Assembly: GCF_009363655.1 (NCBI RefSeq)
Contig: NZ_CP045393.1
Coordinates: 1,116,001-1,180,000 of the forward strand
Source: Roseovarius sp. THAF27
GTDB taxonomy: Bacteria; Pseudomonadota; Alphaproteobacteria; Rhodobacterales; Rhodobacteraceae
Length of the DNA stretch: 64,000 nt
Direction: 5' to 3'
In this document: positions 1 to 7,017 of the stretch, piece by piece
How the letters are laid out: the number at the start of each line of letters is the position of its first letter
How positions within the stretch are numbered: position 1 is the first letter of the stretch
Made by a program: the position numbers and the translations under genes
The notes under the pieces: generated by a model
The model's database searches: none
What the model was told of the DNA's origin: nothing
The model's input: the letters and a program-made list of their open reading frames with translations, nothing else

Positions 1-18
1 CGTCAGCGCGTTTCATTG

Positions 19-49
19 AAAAAGCCCCGGCGTAGGCCGGGGCTTTTTT
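19..49. terminator. Bidirectional rho-independent terminator
   Basis: A 13-bp perfect stem (19-31 pairing with 36-48) with a GTAG loop is bounded by A5 on one side and T6 on the other, so it can terminate in both directions. It would end the minus-strand DUF1328 gene and whatever plus-strand gene lies before the window. Confidence 0.8.
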
Positions 50-121
50 CGTTGGGCAGGGACGCAAGAAAGGGCCAGCGGTGTCGCGGGCCCCTGCCGC
101 TGCGTCGGTGGTGCGGGCGGG

Positions 122-292
122 TCACCAGTGGGTGCGGTTGAAAGCCCGCGCCACCAGGGCGATCACGAAGAGCACCATGAAGACCACGAACAGCACCTGA
201 GCGATGCCGGCCGAAGCTGACGCGATGCCGCCGAAGCCGAAAATCCCGGCGATGAAGGCCACGACCAGAAATATAAGGGCCCAATGAAACAT
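122..292 (-). CDS. DUF1328 family small membrane protein (YtjA-like)
   Basis: The 56-residue product begins [20 protein letters not shown] and ends in AFNRTHW. It has two hydrophobic helices around a glycine/alanine turn ([12 protein letters not shown]), the DUF1328/YtjA pattern. The family is small inner-membrane proteins of unknown biochemical role, often induced by stress. The stop lies beside the terminator at 19-49. A perfect EcfG-type promoter (330-354, minus strand) sits 38 bases upstream of the ATG, so I infer control by the general stress response. Family assignment is firm; function is not known. Confidence 0.85.
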   Translation of the reverse strand: MFHWALIFLVVAFIAGIFGFGGIASASAGIAQVLFVVFMVLFVIALVARAFNRTHW

Positions 293-329
293 TTGCTCGA
301 TCCTTCGATTACAGTCGATACGCGACCAT

Positions 330-354
330 AACGATCAAGCTGCGCGCGGGTTCC
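330..354 (-). promoter_or_regulatory. EcfG-type promoter for the DUF1328 gene
   Basis: On the minus strand the sequence reads GGAAC (354-350), 16 bases, CGTT (333-330). This matches the alphaproteobacterial EcfG consensus GGAAC-N16/17-CGTT exactly. The -10 element ends 38 bases before the ATG. Confidence 0.7.
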
Positions 355-385
355 GGTGGATTTTCGCGCGTTGGAGGAGAGTTGC

Positions 386-763
386 CTATTGCGGGTCCTG
401 CACGTCCACGGCCGTGATGCCGCCGGAAATCGCCCCTTCGAGATCGATGTCCGTGAAGGGCCGCGACACCACGCGCAGGCTTGGAGAGCCCGCCGCGACG
501 CCGCTGTCGTCCAGCAGCACGATGTGCGTGCGTTCGGCGCTGAGCGCCGTCAGCAGGGTGCCGCGATCCTCGGTATCGGGCAGGCCGATGAAGGCGAAGG
601 AGAAGTGTCTTTCGCTGAGCAGTACACGCGCACGGTCGGTATCGCTCTCGACGATCACCTCTCCGAGTGAGCGCGACTGAGCGAAGTCCGCCAGATCGGC
701 GGCTTCGAGCGTTTTACGTGAAGACACCAGCACAAGGTCCTCGCGCGGCGATGTATTTTGCAT
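386..763 (-). CDS. Degenerate receiver-domain-like protein
   Basis: A 125-residue protein with a CheY-like alternation of strands and helices: LVLVSS (strand 1), FSFAFIGLP where strand 3 should end in the phospho-accepting Asp, HIVLLDDSG (strand 4) and VVSRPF where receivers have a Lys-Pro pair. The strand-3 Asp is absent and the Lys is Arg, so phosphorylation is unlikely. There is no output domain. It is divergent from the Crp/Fnr gene across a 77-bp gap and could be a stand-alone pseudo-receiver acting by protein contact. The fold is inferred from pattern only; I do not recognise a named family. Confidence 0.6.
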   Translation of the reverse strand: MQNTSPREDLVLVSSRKTLEAADLADFAQSRSLGEVIVESDTDRARVLLSERHFSFAFIGLPDTEDRGTLLTALSAERTHIVLLDDSGVAAGSPSLRVVSRPFTDIDLEGAISGGITAVDVQDPQ

Positions 764-840
764 TTACTACCCCCTCGGTATTGGTTGAATATGACACAGA
801 ATCATGACGTCCACATTAAACTGCGACATAGATTGAGAAG

Positions 841-1569
841 ATGGCCATCGACTGCGCTGCCTGCCCACTGAGAGAGCTTGAGCTGTTCGCGCCGATGTCG
901 GACGAAGAGCTTGAATTCATGAAAAGTTTCAAGACCGGCGAGCTGACGGCCGAGCAGGGCACCGAGATCCTGGCCGAGGGGGCCTCGTCGACGCAGCTTT
1001 ACACCGCGCTGAGCGGGATGGGGATACGCTACAAGACGATGGAAGACGGGCGCCGGCAGGTGGTGGGCTTTGTGCTGCCGGGCGACTTTGTCGGATTGCA
1101 GAGCGGCGTCATGGGAGAAATGCAGCATTCGGTCGAGGCCACGACGACGATGAAGCTGTGCGTGTTCAACAGGTCGGATTTCTGGCGGCTGTTCAAGTCG
1201 CAACCCAGGCGGGCGTTCGACCTGACGCACCTGGCCGCGCGGGAAGAGCAGATGCTGGGCGAGGCGCTGGTCACGATCGGGCAGATGAACGGGGTCACGC
1301 GCGTGGCCTGGGCGCTTTACAGGTTCTTCCAGCGGCTGCGGGCGCTGGACATGATGAAGAATGGCCGTGTTCCGCTGCCCTATCGCCAGCAGGACCTGGC
1401 CGATGCGGTGGGCCTGTCGCTGGTGCATACAAACAAGACCCTGACGCGTCTGCGAGAAGCGGGCGTGGCGACATGGCAGGACGATTTCCTGGTCGTGCAC
1501 AAGGAACAGGAATTGGCCCGCCTGGGCAACGTGGAACCCAATACGATCTCTTTGCGTCCTCTTATCTGA
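841..1569 (+). CDS. Crp/Fnr family transcriptional regulator
   Basis: A 242-residue regulator. Residues about 15-135 form a cyclic-nucleotide-binding-like beta roll (VVGFVLPGDFVG), and residues about 165-225 a Crp-type winged helix with LPYRQQDLADAVGLS followed by the recognition helix VHTNKTLTRLREAG. The N-terminus has a CxxCPLR motif (Cys5, Cys8) and there is a Cys107, but a third N-terminal cysteine needed for an FNR-type four-ligand Fe-S cluster is not evident, so oxygen sensing is uncertain. It lies 19 bp upstream of topoisomerase IB and is probably co-transcribed with it. Its neighbours suggest a stress or redox role. Confidence 0.85.
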   Translation: MAIDCAACPLRELELFAPMSDEELEFMKSFKTGELTAEQGTEILAEGASSTQLYTALSGMGIRYKTMEDGRRQVVGFVLPGDFVGLQSGVMGEMQHSVEATTTMKLCVFNRSDFWRLFKSQPRRAFDLTHLAAREEQMLGEALVTIGQMNGVTRVAWALYRFFQRLRALDMMKNGRVPLPYRQQDLADAVGLSLVHTNKTLTRLREAGVATWQDDFLVVHKEQELARLGNVEPNTISLRPLI

Positions 1570-1588
1570 ATGATGGAGGATATCGCCC

Positions 1589-2563
1589 GTGGCAGAGCGG
1601 CTGGTCTATTACCCGGACAGCAACCCCGGTATTCGCCGCGAGAAGCGGGGGCGGGGCTTTTCGTATATCAACGTGGACGGCACGCGCATCGACTGCCCCA
1701 GGAAGCGTCGCGAGCTGAAGGCGCTGGCGGTGCCGCCGGCCTATACCGATGTGTGGATGGCACCGATGGCCAATGCGCATCTGCTGGCCACCGGGCGTGA
1801 CGCGCGGACACGCAAGCAATACAGGTATCACCCTGACTGGTCGGCGCAGCGGTCGCAGACCAAGTTCGACGGTCTGGGCACGTTCGCCCGGAGCCTGCCG
1901 CGCCTGCGGCGCTGGATAGATCACAACCTGTCGGGCGACGTGGGCAGCGAGGACATGGCCGTGGCCGCGGCGCTTGCGCTGATCGACCGGGCGGCGTTAC
2001 GGCCCGGCGCGAAGAGCTATGCGGACGAGAACCGGACCTATGGCGCGACCACGTTGCAGGCGCGCCACATGAGCATCGAGGGAGACTCGGTCGAGCTGTC
2101 GTTCAAGGGGAAGGGCGGAGAGCCGGTCGAGAAGACCCTGAGAGGCACCAAGCTGGCCAAGGTGCTGGAAGCGTGCCAGGACCTGCCCGGGCCATCGCTG
2201 GTGTCGTGGGTGGATGAGGACGGAGCCGCCCGCGCGGTATCGTCCGAGCAATTGAACACGCGCCTGGAGGCGCTGTGCGAGACGCGCGCCACGGCCAAGA
2301 CGCTACGCACCTGGCACGGCACGTTGGCGGCGTTCTTGGCGGCGGAGGACGCCGAGGAGATCAGCATCAAGATGCTGGCAGGCGCCGCCTCGGAGCGGCT
2401 GCACAACACGCCCGCCATCGCGCAGAAAAGTTACGTCCACCCCGATGTGCTGGATCTGGCGCGGGCGGAAACGGGCGCGCGCAAGCGGAAATTGCCGCCA
2501 ATCAAGACCGCGCGGGACGGGTTTCGGCGCGGCGAGGAAGCGCTGATCAAGTTTCTTTCGTGA
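1589..2563 (+). CDS. DNA topoisomerase IB (poxvirus/eukaryotic type)
   Basis: A 324-residue protein. It relaxes supercoils by transient 3'-phosphotyrosyl nicking. Family motifs are seen in order: YRYHPDW near residue 80, the TYGATTLQARH segment, FKGKGG, TAKTLRTWHGT and the terminal IAQKSYVHPDV, whose Tyr is the catalytic nucleophile. The GTG start is favoured by GGAGGA eight bases upstream; no ATG upstream gives a better fit. Bacterial IB enzymes are accessory and are often placed beside stress genes, as here. The usual RVGNE-type sequence is replaced by ALIDRAALRPG, a mild divergence. Confidence 0.9.
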   Translation: MAERLVYYPDSNPGIRREKRGRGFSYINVDGTRIDCPRKRRELKALAVPPAYTDVWMAPMANAHLLATGRDARTRKQYRYHPDWSAQRSQTKFDGLGTFARSLPRLRRWIDHNLSGDVGSEDMAVAAALALIDRAALRPGAKSYADENRTYGATTLQARHMSIEGDSVELSFKGKGGEPVEKTLRGTKLAKVLEACQDLPGPSLVSWVDEDGAARAVSSEQLNTRLEALCETRATAKTLRTWHGTLAAFLAAEDAEEISIKMLAGAASERLHNTPAIAQKSYVHPDVLDLARAETGARKRKLPPIKTARDGFRRGEEALIKFLS

Positions 2564-2577
2564 TCGCCAATTTTTTC

Positions 2578-2602
2578 GGAACCGCGCACCAGCCGCGGCG
2601 TT
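2578..2602 (+). promoter_or_regulatory. EcfG-type promoter for the 67-residue membrane protein gene
   Basis: GGAAC at 2578-2582, a 16-base spacer and CGTT at 2599-2602 match the EcfG consensus exactly. The element ends 33 bases before the ATG at 2635. Confidence 0.7.
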
Positions 2603-2634
2603 GGGCCAGTGAAACGAGACGGATAGGAGACGAT

Positions 2635-2838
2635 ATGTCAGCACCCGAAACAAATCTGGAAACGCAGAAGAAACGCCATATCGGTCCGCTTGGCGGTATG
2701 TTGCTGGTGGTTGCGTTCGCCGCGATCCTGTTCGGGCTGTTCTACATTTTCGCAACCAGCGACGACCCGACAGATGACGGTGCCTCCGCACCTGCAGCGA
2801 CCAGCGAGGAACCTGCAGCCGCCGAGGACACCAACTGA
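2635..2838 (+). CDS. Small single-pass membrane protein
   Basis: The 67-residue product has a polar N-terminus (MSAPETNLETQKKRHIG), one transmembrane helix (about residues 21-41, MLLVVAFAAILFGLFYIFA) and an acidic Ala/Pro-rich tail ending EEPAAAEDTN. The ATG is chosen because AGGAG lies five bases upstream and the EcfG-type promoter at 2578-2602 is well placed; longer in-frame starts would run through the topoisomerase gene. No family is recognised. Likely a stress-induced envelope protein by promoter context only. Confidence 0.7.
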   Translation: MSAPETNLETQKKRHIGPLGGMLLVVAFAAILFGLFYIFATSDDPTDDGASAPAATSEEPAAAEDTN

Positions 2839-2841
2839 GCG

Positions 2842-2985
2842 GTGCAGACCGGCACCGCGGCAGACATCATCGTGCCGGGTCTGTTCGTGGCTCTGAACCT
2901 TGTACTCGTCGCATTCGGCATCGCGTCGAAGAACAGAATGAAACGGCAAGAGCGCGCGGAGTGCGCGACTGACGCCAAGACATAG
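2842..2985 (+). CDS. Possible 47-residue membrane peptide
   Basis: A GTG-initiated frame begins three bases after the stop of the preceding small membrane protein. It encodes one hydrophobic helix (DIIVPGLFVALNLVLVAFG) followed by a basic, Cys-containing tail (KNRMKRQERAECATDAKT). Its closeness to the upstream stop suggests translational coupling. It ends 49 bases before the terminator at 3035-3071. Support is positional and compositional only; no homologue is recognised. Confidence 0.45.
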   Translation: MQTGTAADIIVPGLFVALNLVLVAFGIASKNRMKRQERAECATDAKT

Positions 2986-3034
2986 CGCTGACTGCATCCC
3001 CGTCCCCTGTCAGCGCGGCGCGCGCGACGCGCCC

Positions 3035-3071
3035 AGCACCGCAGTCCGTCCCAGACTGCGGTGCTTTATTT
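3035..3071 (+). terminator. Rho-independent terminator
   Basis: A perfect 12-bp stem (3035-3046 with 3054-3065, seven-base loop) is followed by TTATTTT. It closes the 2635-2985 unit and lies directly before the next EcfG-type promoter. Confidence 0.85.
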
Positions 3072-3075
3072 TCTG

Positions 3076-3100
3076 GGAACCGTATTTGATTTCAGTCGTT
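3076..3100 (+). promoter_or_regulatory. EcfG-type promoter for the periplasmic protein gene
   Basis: GGAAC at 3076-3080, a 16-base spacer and CGTT at 3097-3100 match the EcfG consensus exactly. The element ends 33 bases before the ATG at 3133, the same distance as at 2578-2602. Confidence 0.72.
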
Positions 3101-3132
3101 TACAGGATGAACCTTATGAGAGGGGAGTAACG

Positions 3133-3426
3133 ATGAAACGCTTTGCATTTGCCGTACTGATGGGAACCCTGCCCGTGACCGCGACCGCTGGATCACTGGC
3201 GGACGAATTGAAGGCCTACGTGGTTGCTGTGGACGTGGCCGCGCTGGACGACGAGGCCCGCGCCGAGCTTCGGACCATCATGGACGATCCGGCCAAAAGC
3301 CATGGCAACAAGGTGCTGAGCGTTCACACCGTTCTTGACCGGAACAACGCGCTGCGCGATGTCGACATTCACGGCGGCCCGCTGGATGAAGGCGAGGCGC
3401 AGGTCGATCTGGCTTCGCTCAACTGA
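3133..3426 (+). CDS. Small secreted (periplasmic) protein of unknown function
   Basis: A 97-residue protein with a Sec signal peptide (MKRFAFAVLMGTLPVTATAG, cleavage likely after TATA or TAG) and a short acidic mature part. AGGGGAG precedes the ATG by about six bases. The frame remains open further upstream, but that extension would cross the EcfG-type promoter, so this start is preferred. No domain is recognised. Confidence 0.75.
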   Translation: MKRFAFAVLMGTLPVTATAGSLADELKAYVVAVDVAALDDEARAELRTIMDDPAKSHGNKVLSVHTVLDRNNALRDVDIHGGPLDEGEAQVDLASLN

Positions 3427-3445
3427 ACGAAATCGTTGGAACTGA

Positions 3446-3489
3446 GCGCCCGACATGCGCGTGCCCGCAGCCCGGGCGCGCGCATTTTT
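3446..3489 (+). terminator. Likely rho-independent terminator
   Basis: GCGCCCG at 3446-3452 pairs with CGGGCGC at 3473-3479, followed a few bases later by T5 (3485-3489). It lies between two convergent genes and would end the periplasmic protein gene. Confidence 0.55.
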
Positions 3490-3504
3490 CCTGCGCGGCG
3501 CTTC

Positions 3505-4338
3505 TCAGCGCTGTTCTTCTACTTCCGGCATGACCTGGGCGTAGGTCAGAACGGTAAAGATCATCGTGCCGCCCACCACGTTGCCGAGCAGGACGGGCAG
3601 GAAGAAATCCAGAAAGGCGGGGCCGACCGCGAGCTGGCCCTGGACCATGAGGTAGGCCATTTCGACGGATCCGGCGATGACATGGGTGAAGTCGCCGAGC
3701 GCGATGAGCCAGGTGAAGAGCACGATCAGCCCGATCTCGTTGCGCTTGGACGAGGGCAGCATCCAGACGATCGCGGCGATCAGCACGCCGGCGGGAATAC
3801 CGCGCATGAAGCCTTCGAACGGAGGAAAGCTGGTGGCGTGGCGGCTTAGATCGGTGAAGGCGGCGGCGACGTCATCGGACAGGACACCGCCGAAGGCGAA
3901 GAACGCGGCGACGATGAAGGCGCCGACGATGTTGGCCACCAGAACCGCGCTCCACAGCCGGGCGGTGCGGCCAATGGTGTGGGCGCACGGGTCGATCATG
4001 ACGGGGACGACCGTGGTGATGGTGTTTTCGGTGAACAGCTGAAGCCGGGCCATGATGACCAGCACGAAGCCCAGCGAATAGCCGAAATTCTCGACGATGT
4101 AGGCCCATTCCGCGTCCGGCAGGTGGGAGCGCAGGATCGCCTCGGTCAGGACCGAGAAGGAAATCAGAAGGCCCGCGGCGATGCCCGAGAACCACAGGGC
4201 GGTCATCGGCCGTTCGAGCTCTTCCTCGCCGTTGCGGCGGATCGACTCGAAGATCAGGCGCGGTGACAGCGCCGCGGCTTCCTCGATGGCTTCCTTTTCC
4301 TTTTCCTGCTTGATCAGATCGTTATCGGACTTCGACAT
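3505..4338 (-). CDS. Formate/nitrite transporter family protein (YfdC-like)
   Basis: A 277-residue membrane protein of the FNT pentameric channel family. After a charged cytoplasmic N-terminus (residues 1-45, KEKEAIEEAAA) come six predicted helices. Visible motifs are LQLFTENT (residues about 99-106) and HVIAGSVE in the fifth helix region, matching the YfdC subgroup rather than FocA/NirC. FNT proteins carry small monovalent anions; the YfdC substrate is not established. It stands alone, convergent with the gene before it. No EcfG-type promoter was found upstream. Confidence 0.85.
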   Translation of the reverse strand: MSKSDNDLIKQEKEKEAIEEAAALSPRLIFESIRRNGEEELERPMTALWFSGIAAGLLISFSVLTEAILRSHLPDAEWAYIVENFGYSLGFVLVIMARLQLFTENTITTVVPVMIDPCAHTIGRTARLWSAVLVANIVGAFIVAAFFAFGGVLSDDVAAAFTDLSRHATSFPPFEGFMRGIPAGVLIAAIVWMLPSSKRNEIGLIVLFTWLIALGDFTHVIAGSVEMAYLMVQGQLAVGPAFLDFFLPVLLGNVVGGTMIFTVLTYAQVMPEVEEQR

Positions 4339-4396
4339 TACCCACTCCGGTCATCGGCTCATTGGCTGCACGTATCGCGGTTACACCACGTTTGCG

Positions 4397-4421
4397 GGAA
4401 CAAATAGGGCTGCGCGACGTT
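4397..4421 (+). promoter_or_regulatory. EcfG-type promoter for the Rho_N-like / DUF2945 pair
   Basis: GGAAC at 4397-4401, a 16-base spacer and CGTT at 4418-4421 match the consensus exactly. It ends 31 bases before the ATG at 4452. Confidence 0.72.
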
Positions 4422-4451
4422 TTATCTCCAGCATTATTCGGAGACACCGTC

Positions 4452-4715
4452 ATGGCACAGTCGAACGGTTCGTCCATCAAGGACGAAGACACTTACGAGG
4501 CGCTGCGCGACAAGGGCTACAGCAAGTCCAAATCCGCGCGGATCGCCAATGCCCAGGCCAATGACGACATGGCCCCGTCGAAGAAAGGCGGCAAGGCGCC
4601 GCCTTACGAGGAATGGTCGAAAGCCGACCTTTACGATCAGGCCCAGAACGTCGGCATCGAGGGTCGGTCGGACATGACCAAGGAAGAGTTGATCGATGCG
4701 CTGAGGCGCGACTGA
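4452..4715 (+). CDS. Small Rho_N/SAP-like protein (DUF7218-type)
   Basis: An 87-residue basic protein. The N-terminal part has a lysine-rich helix (KGYSKSKSARIANAQAN). The C-terminal part (WSKADLYDQAQNVGIEGRSD then MTKEELIDALRRD) has the two-helix Rho termination factor N-terminal or SAP-like fold that binds nucleic acid. Proteins of this type are common small stress proteins in Alphaproteobacteria. The frame is open upstream to 4362, but the ATG at 4452 is well placed behind the EcfG-type promoter and conserved sequence begins there. The next gene starts one base after the stop, so they form an operon. Confidence 0.78.
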   Translation: MAQSNGSSIKDEDTYEALRDKGYSKSKSARIANAQANDDMAPSKKGGKAPPYEEWSKADLYDQAQNVGIEGRSDMTKEELIDALRRD

Positions 4716-4716
4716 G

Positions 4717-4929
4717 ATGGCGTTTTCCCAGGGCGACACCGTTGAATGGGACTGGGGCAATGGCACCGGTCAGGGTGAGGTCAAGAAAGTCTACACCCAA
4801 AAGACGACCGTCAAGATCAAAGGATCGGAGATTACGCGGGAGGCCGACGACGACTGCCCGGCGTACCTGATCCAACAGGAAGACGGCGACGAGGTGCTGA
4901 AAAGTGCCAGCGAAATCCGCAAAGCCTGA
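4717..4929 (+). CDS. DUF2945 / HVA1-type Tudor-like domain protein
   Basis: A 70-residue protein made of a single small beta barrel: FSQGDTVEWDWGNGTGQGEV, KKVYTQKTTVKIKGSEITR and AYLIQQEDGDEVLKSASEIR. This is the pattern of DUF2945 (hypervirulence-associated protein TUDOR domain). The family is of unknown function and is often beside other stress genes. It is separated by one base from the Rho_N-like gene and shares its EcfG-type promoter. Confidence 0.85.
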   Translation: MAFSQGDTVEWDWGNGTGQGEVKKVYTQKTTVKIKGSEITREADDDCPAYLIQQEDGDEVLKSASEIRKA

Positions 4930-4952
4930 AACAAACGTGAGACTGACGCGTT
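4928..4952 (+). promoter_or_regulatory. EcfG-like promoter (one mismatch) for the PLDc_N gene
   Basis: GAAAC at 4928-4932, a 16-base spacer and CGTT at 4949-4952. This differs from GGAAC-N16-CGTT at one base. It ends 25 bases before the ATG at 4977. Confidence 0.5.
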
Positions 4953-4976
4953 AGACACGCAGAAAAGGAGACAAGC

Positions 4977-5171
4977 ATGTTGGAGATTGGTGGCCTTGGT
5001 GGCCTTATCGTTCTGGTCCTGGATATCTGGGCCTTGGTGAATATCATCGGCTCGGGCGCCTCGACCGGCAAGAAGGTCCTGTGGAGTTTGCTGGTGATCA
5101 TCCTGCCGATTATCGGCTTCATCATCTGGCTGATCGCAGGCCCGCGCAGCGCGGCGGCCTCGAAGGTATAA
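4977..5171 (+). CDS. PLDc_N domain small membrane protein
   Basis: A 64-residue protein with two transmembrane helices (about residues 7-26 and 35-55) and the motif LVLDIWALVNIIGS ... KVLWSLLVIILPIIGFIIW. This matches the phospholipase D/cardiolipin synthase N-terminal membrane domain occurring alone. Such stand-alone proteins lack the HKD catalytic motif and are not enzymes. AAAAGGAG lies about six bases before the ATG. A strong terminator follows 22 bases after the stop. Confidence 0.82.
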   Translation: MLEIGGLGGLIVLVLDIWALVNIIGSGASTGKKVLWSLLVIILPIIGFIIWLIAGPRSAAASKV

Positions 5172-5193
5172 CTGTACTGAAATTCTGAATTTG

Positions 5194-5229
5194 CGGGGCG
5201 CATCCGGTGGATGCGCCCCGTTTTCGTTT
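5194..5229 (+). terminator. Rho-independent terminator
   Basis: A perfect 12-bp GC-rich stem (5194-5205 with 5209-5220, three-base loop) is followed by TTTTCGTTT. It ends the stress-gene block. Confidence 0.88.
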
Positions 5230-5558
5230 CGCGCCGTCCGGGGCAAGGACGGGCGACTTCTATTTCTGATAGATTTGTTTGGGTATTGAGTGTCCGGGCC
5301 GGATGTGAGAGACATTCGCCAAAGCGTCCCCAAGCCGAGACCCGTCTTTTGCCAGGCCGACGCACGAACATGGCCGGCTGCAGAAGACCGGGGATGCACA
5401 CGAAAGCGCGACTTCAGGGCAAGCGGCGTTCCAAATCCCCCATCTTTCGCGATAGTCACGGCCGTGAAGCGCTTGACCGCGCCGAGAATTGGTTTGAAAC
5501 GTGGCCCGGCCTGCATCTTGCGGGATGCGGCGCGGATCACGTGAAAGGGAGACGCGAG
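5230..5558. other. Intergenic stretch upstream of the ExbB operon
   Basis: About 330 bases without a convincing gene. Short frames cross it but have no ribosome binding site or recognisable product. It must hold the promoter of the exbB-exbD-tonB operon; I see no clear sigma-factor motif and no EcfG-type element. Confidence 0.5.
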
Positions 5559-5993
5559 ATGAAAAGGTTCACCACCGCCCTCATGGCGATGCTGACGGGG
5601 ATCGCCGGCATGCAGGCCGCAGTGGCGCAGGAAGAAGAGCTGGGCGAGGCCGTCCTGATCGAGCTGAACGCCACCAAGGCGAACGAGAGCAGCTGCACGC
5701 TGACCTTCCTGGTGATAAACGGCCATCCCACCCAGATCGACAAGGCGGTTTACGAGACCGTGCTGTTCGACAGCGAGGGCCAGGTGGATCGCCTGACCCT
5801 GTTCGATTTCGGCGCGCTGCCCCCGGGGCGGCCGCGTGTGCGGCAGTTTTCCGTGCCCGGCATGGCCTGTGACGGGCTGGGCCAGGTGCTGATCAACGGG
5901 GCGCATACCTGCGAGGCGGCCGAGCTGCCCGACACCGCCTGCGAGACCGGGCTGAAGCTGGAGACGCGCACGAATATCGAGGTGACGGGATGA
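5559..5993 (+). CDS. Secreted protein of unknown function, first gene of the ExbB/TonB operon
   Basis: A 144-residue protein with a Sec signal peptide (MKRFTTALMAMLTGIAGMQA, cleavage near AVAQ). The mature part has four cysteines (SSCTLTF, MACDG, HTCEA, TACETG), consistent with two periplasmic disulfides. AAGGGAG lies eight bases before the ATG. Its TGA overlaps the ATG of exbB (ATGA), so it is co-translated with the energising complex and may be a periplasmic partner of it. No named family is recognised. Confidence 0.75.
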   Translation: MKRFTTALMAMLTGIAGMQAAVAQEEELGEAVLIELNATKANESSCTLTFLVINGHPTQIDKAVYETVLFDSEGQVDRLTLFDFGALPPGRPRVRQFSVPGMACDGLGQVLINGAHTCEAAELPDTACETGLKLETRTNIEVTG

Positions 5994-6643
5994 ACGGGAT
6001 TCTGGAAAGCCTGCGCCAGGTTGCGGACCTGGGCGGTCCGGTCGTCATGATCCTGCTGGCGGTCTCGGTGGTCACGCTGGCAACGGTGCTTTACAAGCTG
6101 TGGCAGTTCTCGGCTGCCGGGGTCGGACGGCACAAGGCGATGAAAGAGGCGGTCGAGGCGTGGGACGAGGGTGACCTGGCGGCCGCGCTGGCGGCGCTGA
6201 AGCAATCGAAGAGCTACCTCGCTCCGGTCGTCGAGATGGCGTTTTCCGCGCAGCCCCAGGACCGCAAGCGGCTGGAGGCGGAGGCGGAATCGCGGTTCGC
6301 GCGGCTGGAGCGCGGCTTTCGCCTGCTGGACAGCGTGGCGCAGTTGGCGCCGCTGCTGGGCCTGTTCGGCACGGTTCTGGGCATGATCGAGGCGTTCCAG
6401 TCGCTGCAGGAAGCCGGGGCGCAGGTCGATCCGTCGCTTCTGGCGGGTGGTATCTGGGTGGCGCTGCTGACGACCGCCGTGGGGCTGGCCGTGGCGATGC
6501 CGACCTCGATGGTGCTAAGCTGGCTGGAGGGCCGGATGGACGGCGAGCGTGTCACCGCAGAGCGGGCGATTTCGACGGTGCTGCATCCACAGGGCCGCCC
6601 GGCGCCTGCGGCGGATTTCGAAGCGGAGCCGGGCCGTGCGTAA
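5990..6643 (+). CDS. exbB: MotA/TolQ/ExbB proton channel family protein
   Basis: A 217-residue inner-membrane protein. It forms the pentameric channel that uses proton flow with ExbD to energise TonB. Three transmembrane helices are visible (about residues 15-37, 115-135 and 150-175) with the family core VAQLAPLLGLFGTVLGMIEA and GIWVALLTTAVGLAVAMP. A cytoplasmic domain lies between helices 1 and 2. It overlaps both neighbours, the signal-peptide protein by four bases and exbD1 by eight. ExbB rather than TolQ is chosen because a TonB gene follows and no tol-pal genes do. Confidence 0.88.
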   Translation: MNGILESLRQVADLGGPVVMILLAVSVVTLATVLYKLWQFSAAGVGRHKAMKEAVEAWDEGDLAAALAALKQSKSYLAPVVEMAFSAQPQDRKRLEAEAESRFARLERGFRLLDSVAQLAPLLGLFGTVLGMIEAFQSLQEAGAQVDPSLLAGGIWVALLTTAVGLAVAMPTSMVLSWLEGRMDGERVTAERAISTVLHPQGRPAPAADFEAEPGRA

Positions 6644-7016
6644 GACCTCGCGGCGCAGGCGCTTGTCGATGACGTCGCTGATCGACGTGATCTTCCTGCT
6701 GCTGTTGTTCTTCATGCTGTCATCGACCTTTTCGCGCTTTGCGGAGGTCGAGCTGGCCGCAGCGGGAGCGGGGGGCAGCGGCAGCAGCGAGACCAAGATC
6801 AGCTTTCTGCGCCTGAGCGACGAGGACCTGAGCCTGAACGGACAGCAGGTCGAATTGGACGGGTTGAGCGCCGCCTTTGCCGAGATGCCGCAAAGCGACG
6901 AGGCGCGGCCCGTGGTGGTCAGCCTGCGCGACGGCGTGACGGCGCAGCGCCTGACCGATCTGCTGGTCGTGCTGCGCGGCATCGAGCGCGTCAGCATCAG
7001 CGTGCTGGGGTCCTGA
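6636..7016 (+). CDS. exbD: Biopolymer transport protein ExbD (first copy, with catalytic Asp)
   Basis: A 126-residue protein: basic cytoplasmic N-terminus (RKTSRRRRLS), one transmembrane helix (SLIDVIFLLLLFFMLSS) carrying the conserved Asp of the LID motif, and a periplasmic domain. This Asp corresponds to ExbD Asp25/TolR Asp23, essential for proton-driven work. The GTG at 6636 is chosen because ExbD proteins need the basic residues before the helix; the later ATG (just before TSLID) would remove them. It overlaps exbB by eight bases and precedes exbD2 by one base. Confidence 0.85.
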   Translation: MRKTSRRRRLSMTSLIDVIFLLLLFFMLSSTFSRFAEVELAAAGAGGSGSSETKISFLRLSDEDLSLNGQQVELDGLSAAFAEMPQSDEARPVVVSLRDGVTAQRLTDLLVVLRGIERVSISVLGS

Positions 7017-7017
7017 G

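Noticed and set aside
32-42. Word GTAGGCCGGGG in the terminator at 19-49, shared with the REP arm in valS
   Set aside because: Here GTAG is the loop of a standard terminator, not the head of a hairpin; an 11-base match in GC-rich DNA is weak evidence for a second REP copy.
841-1569. Oxygen-sensing FNR assignment for the Crp/Fnr regulator
   Set aside because: Only a CxxC pair near the N-terminus and one later Cys are visible; the three N-terminal cysteines of FNR are not all present.
4339-4396. EcfG-type promoter for the FNT channel gene
   Set aside because: No GGAAC/CGTT pair in the minus-strand orientation was found upstream of 4338; the gene was therefore not added to the putative regulon.
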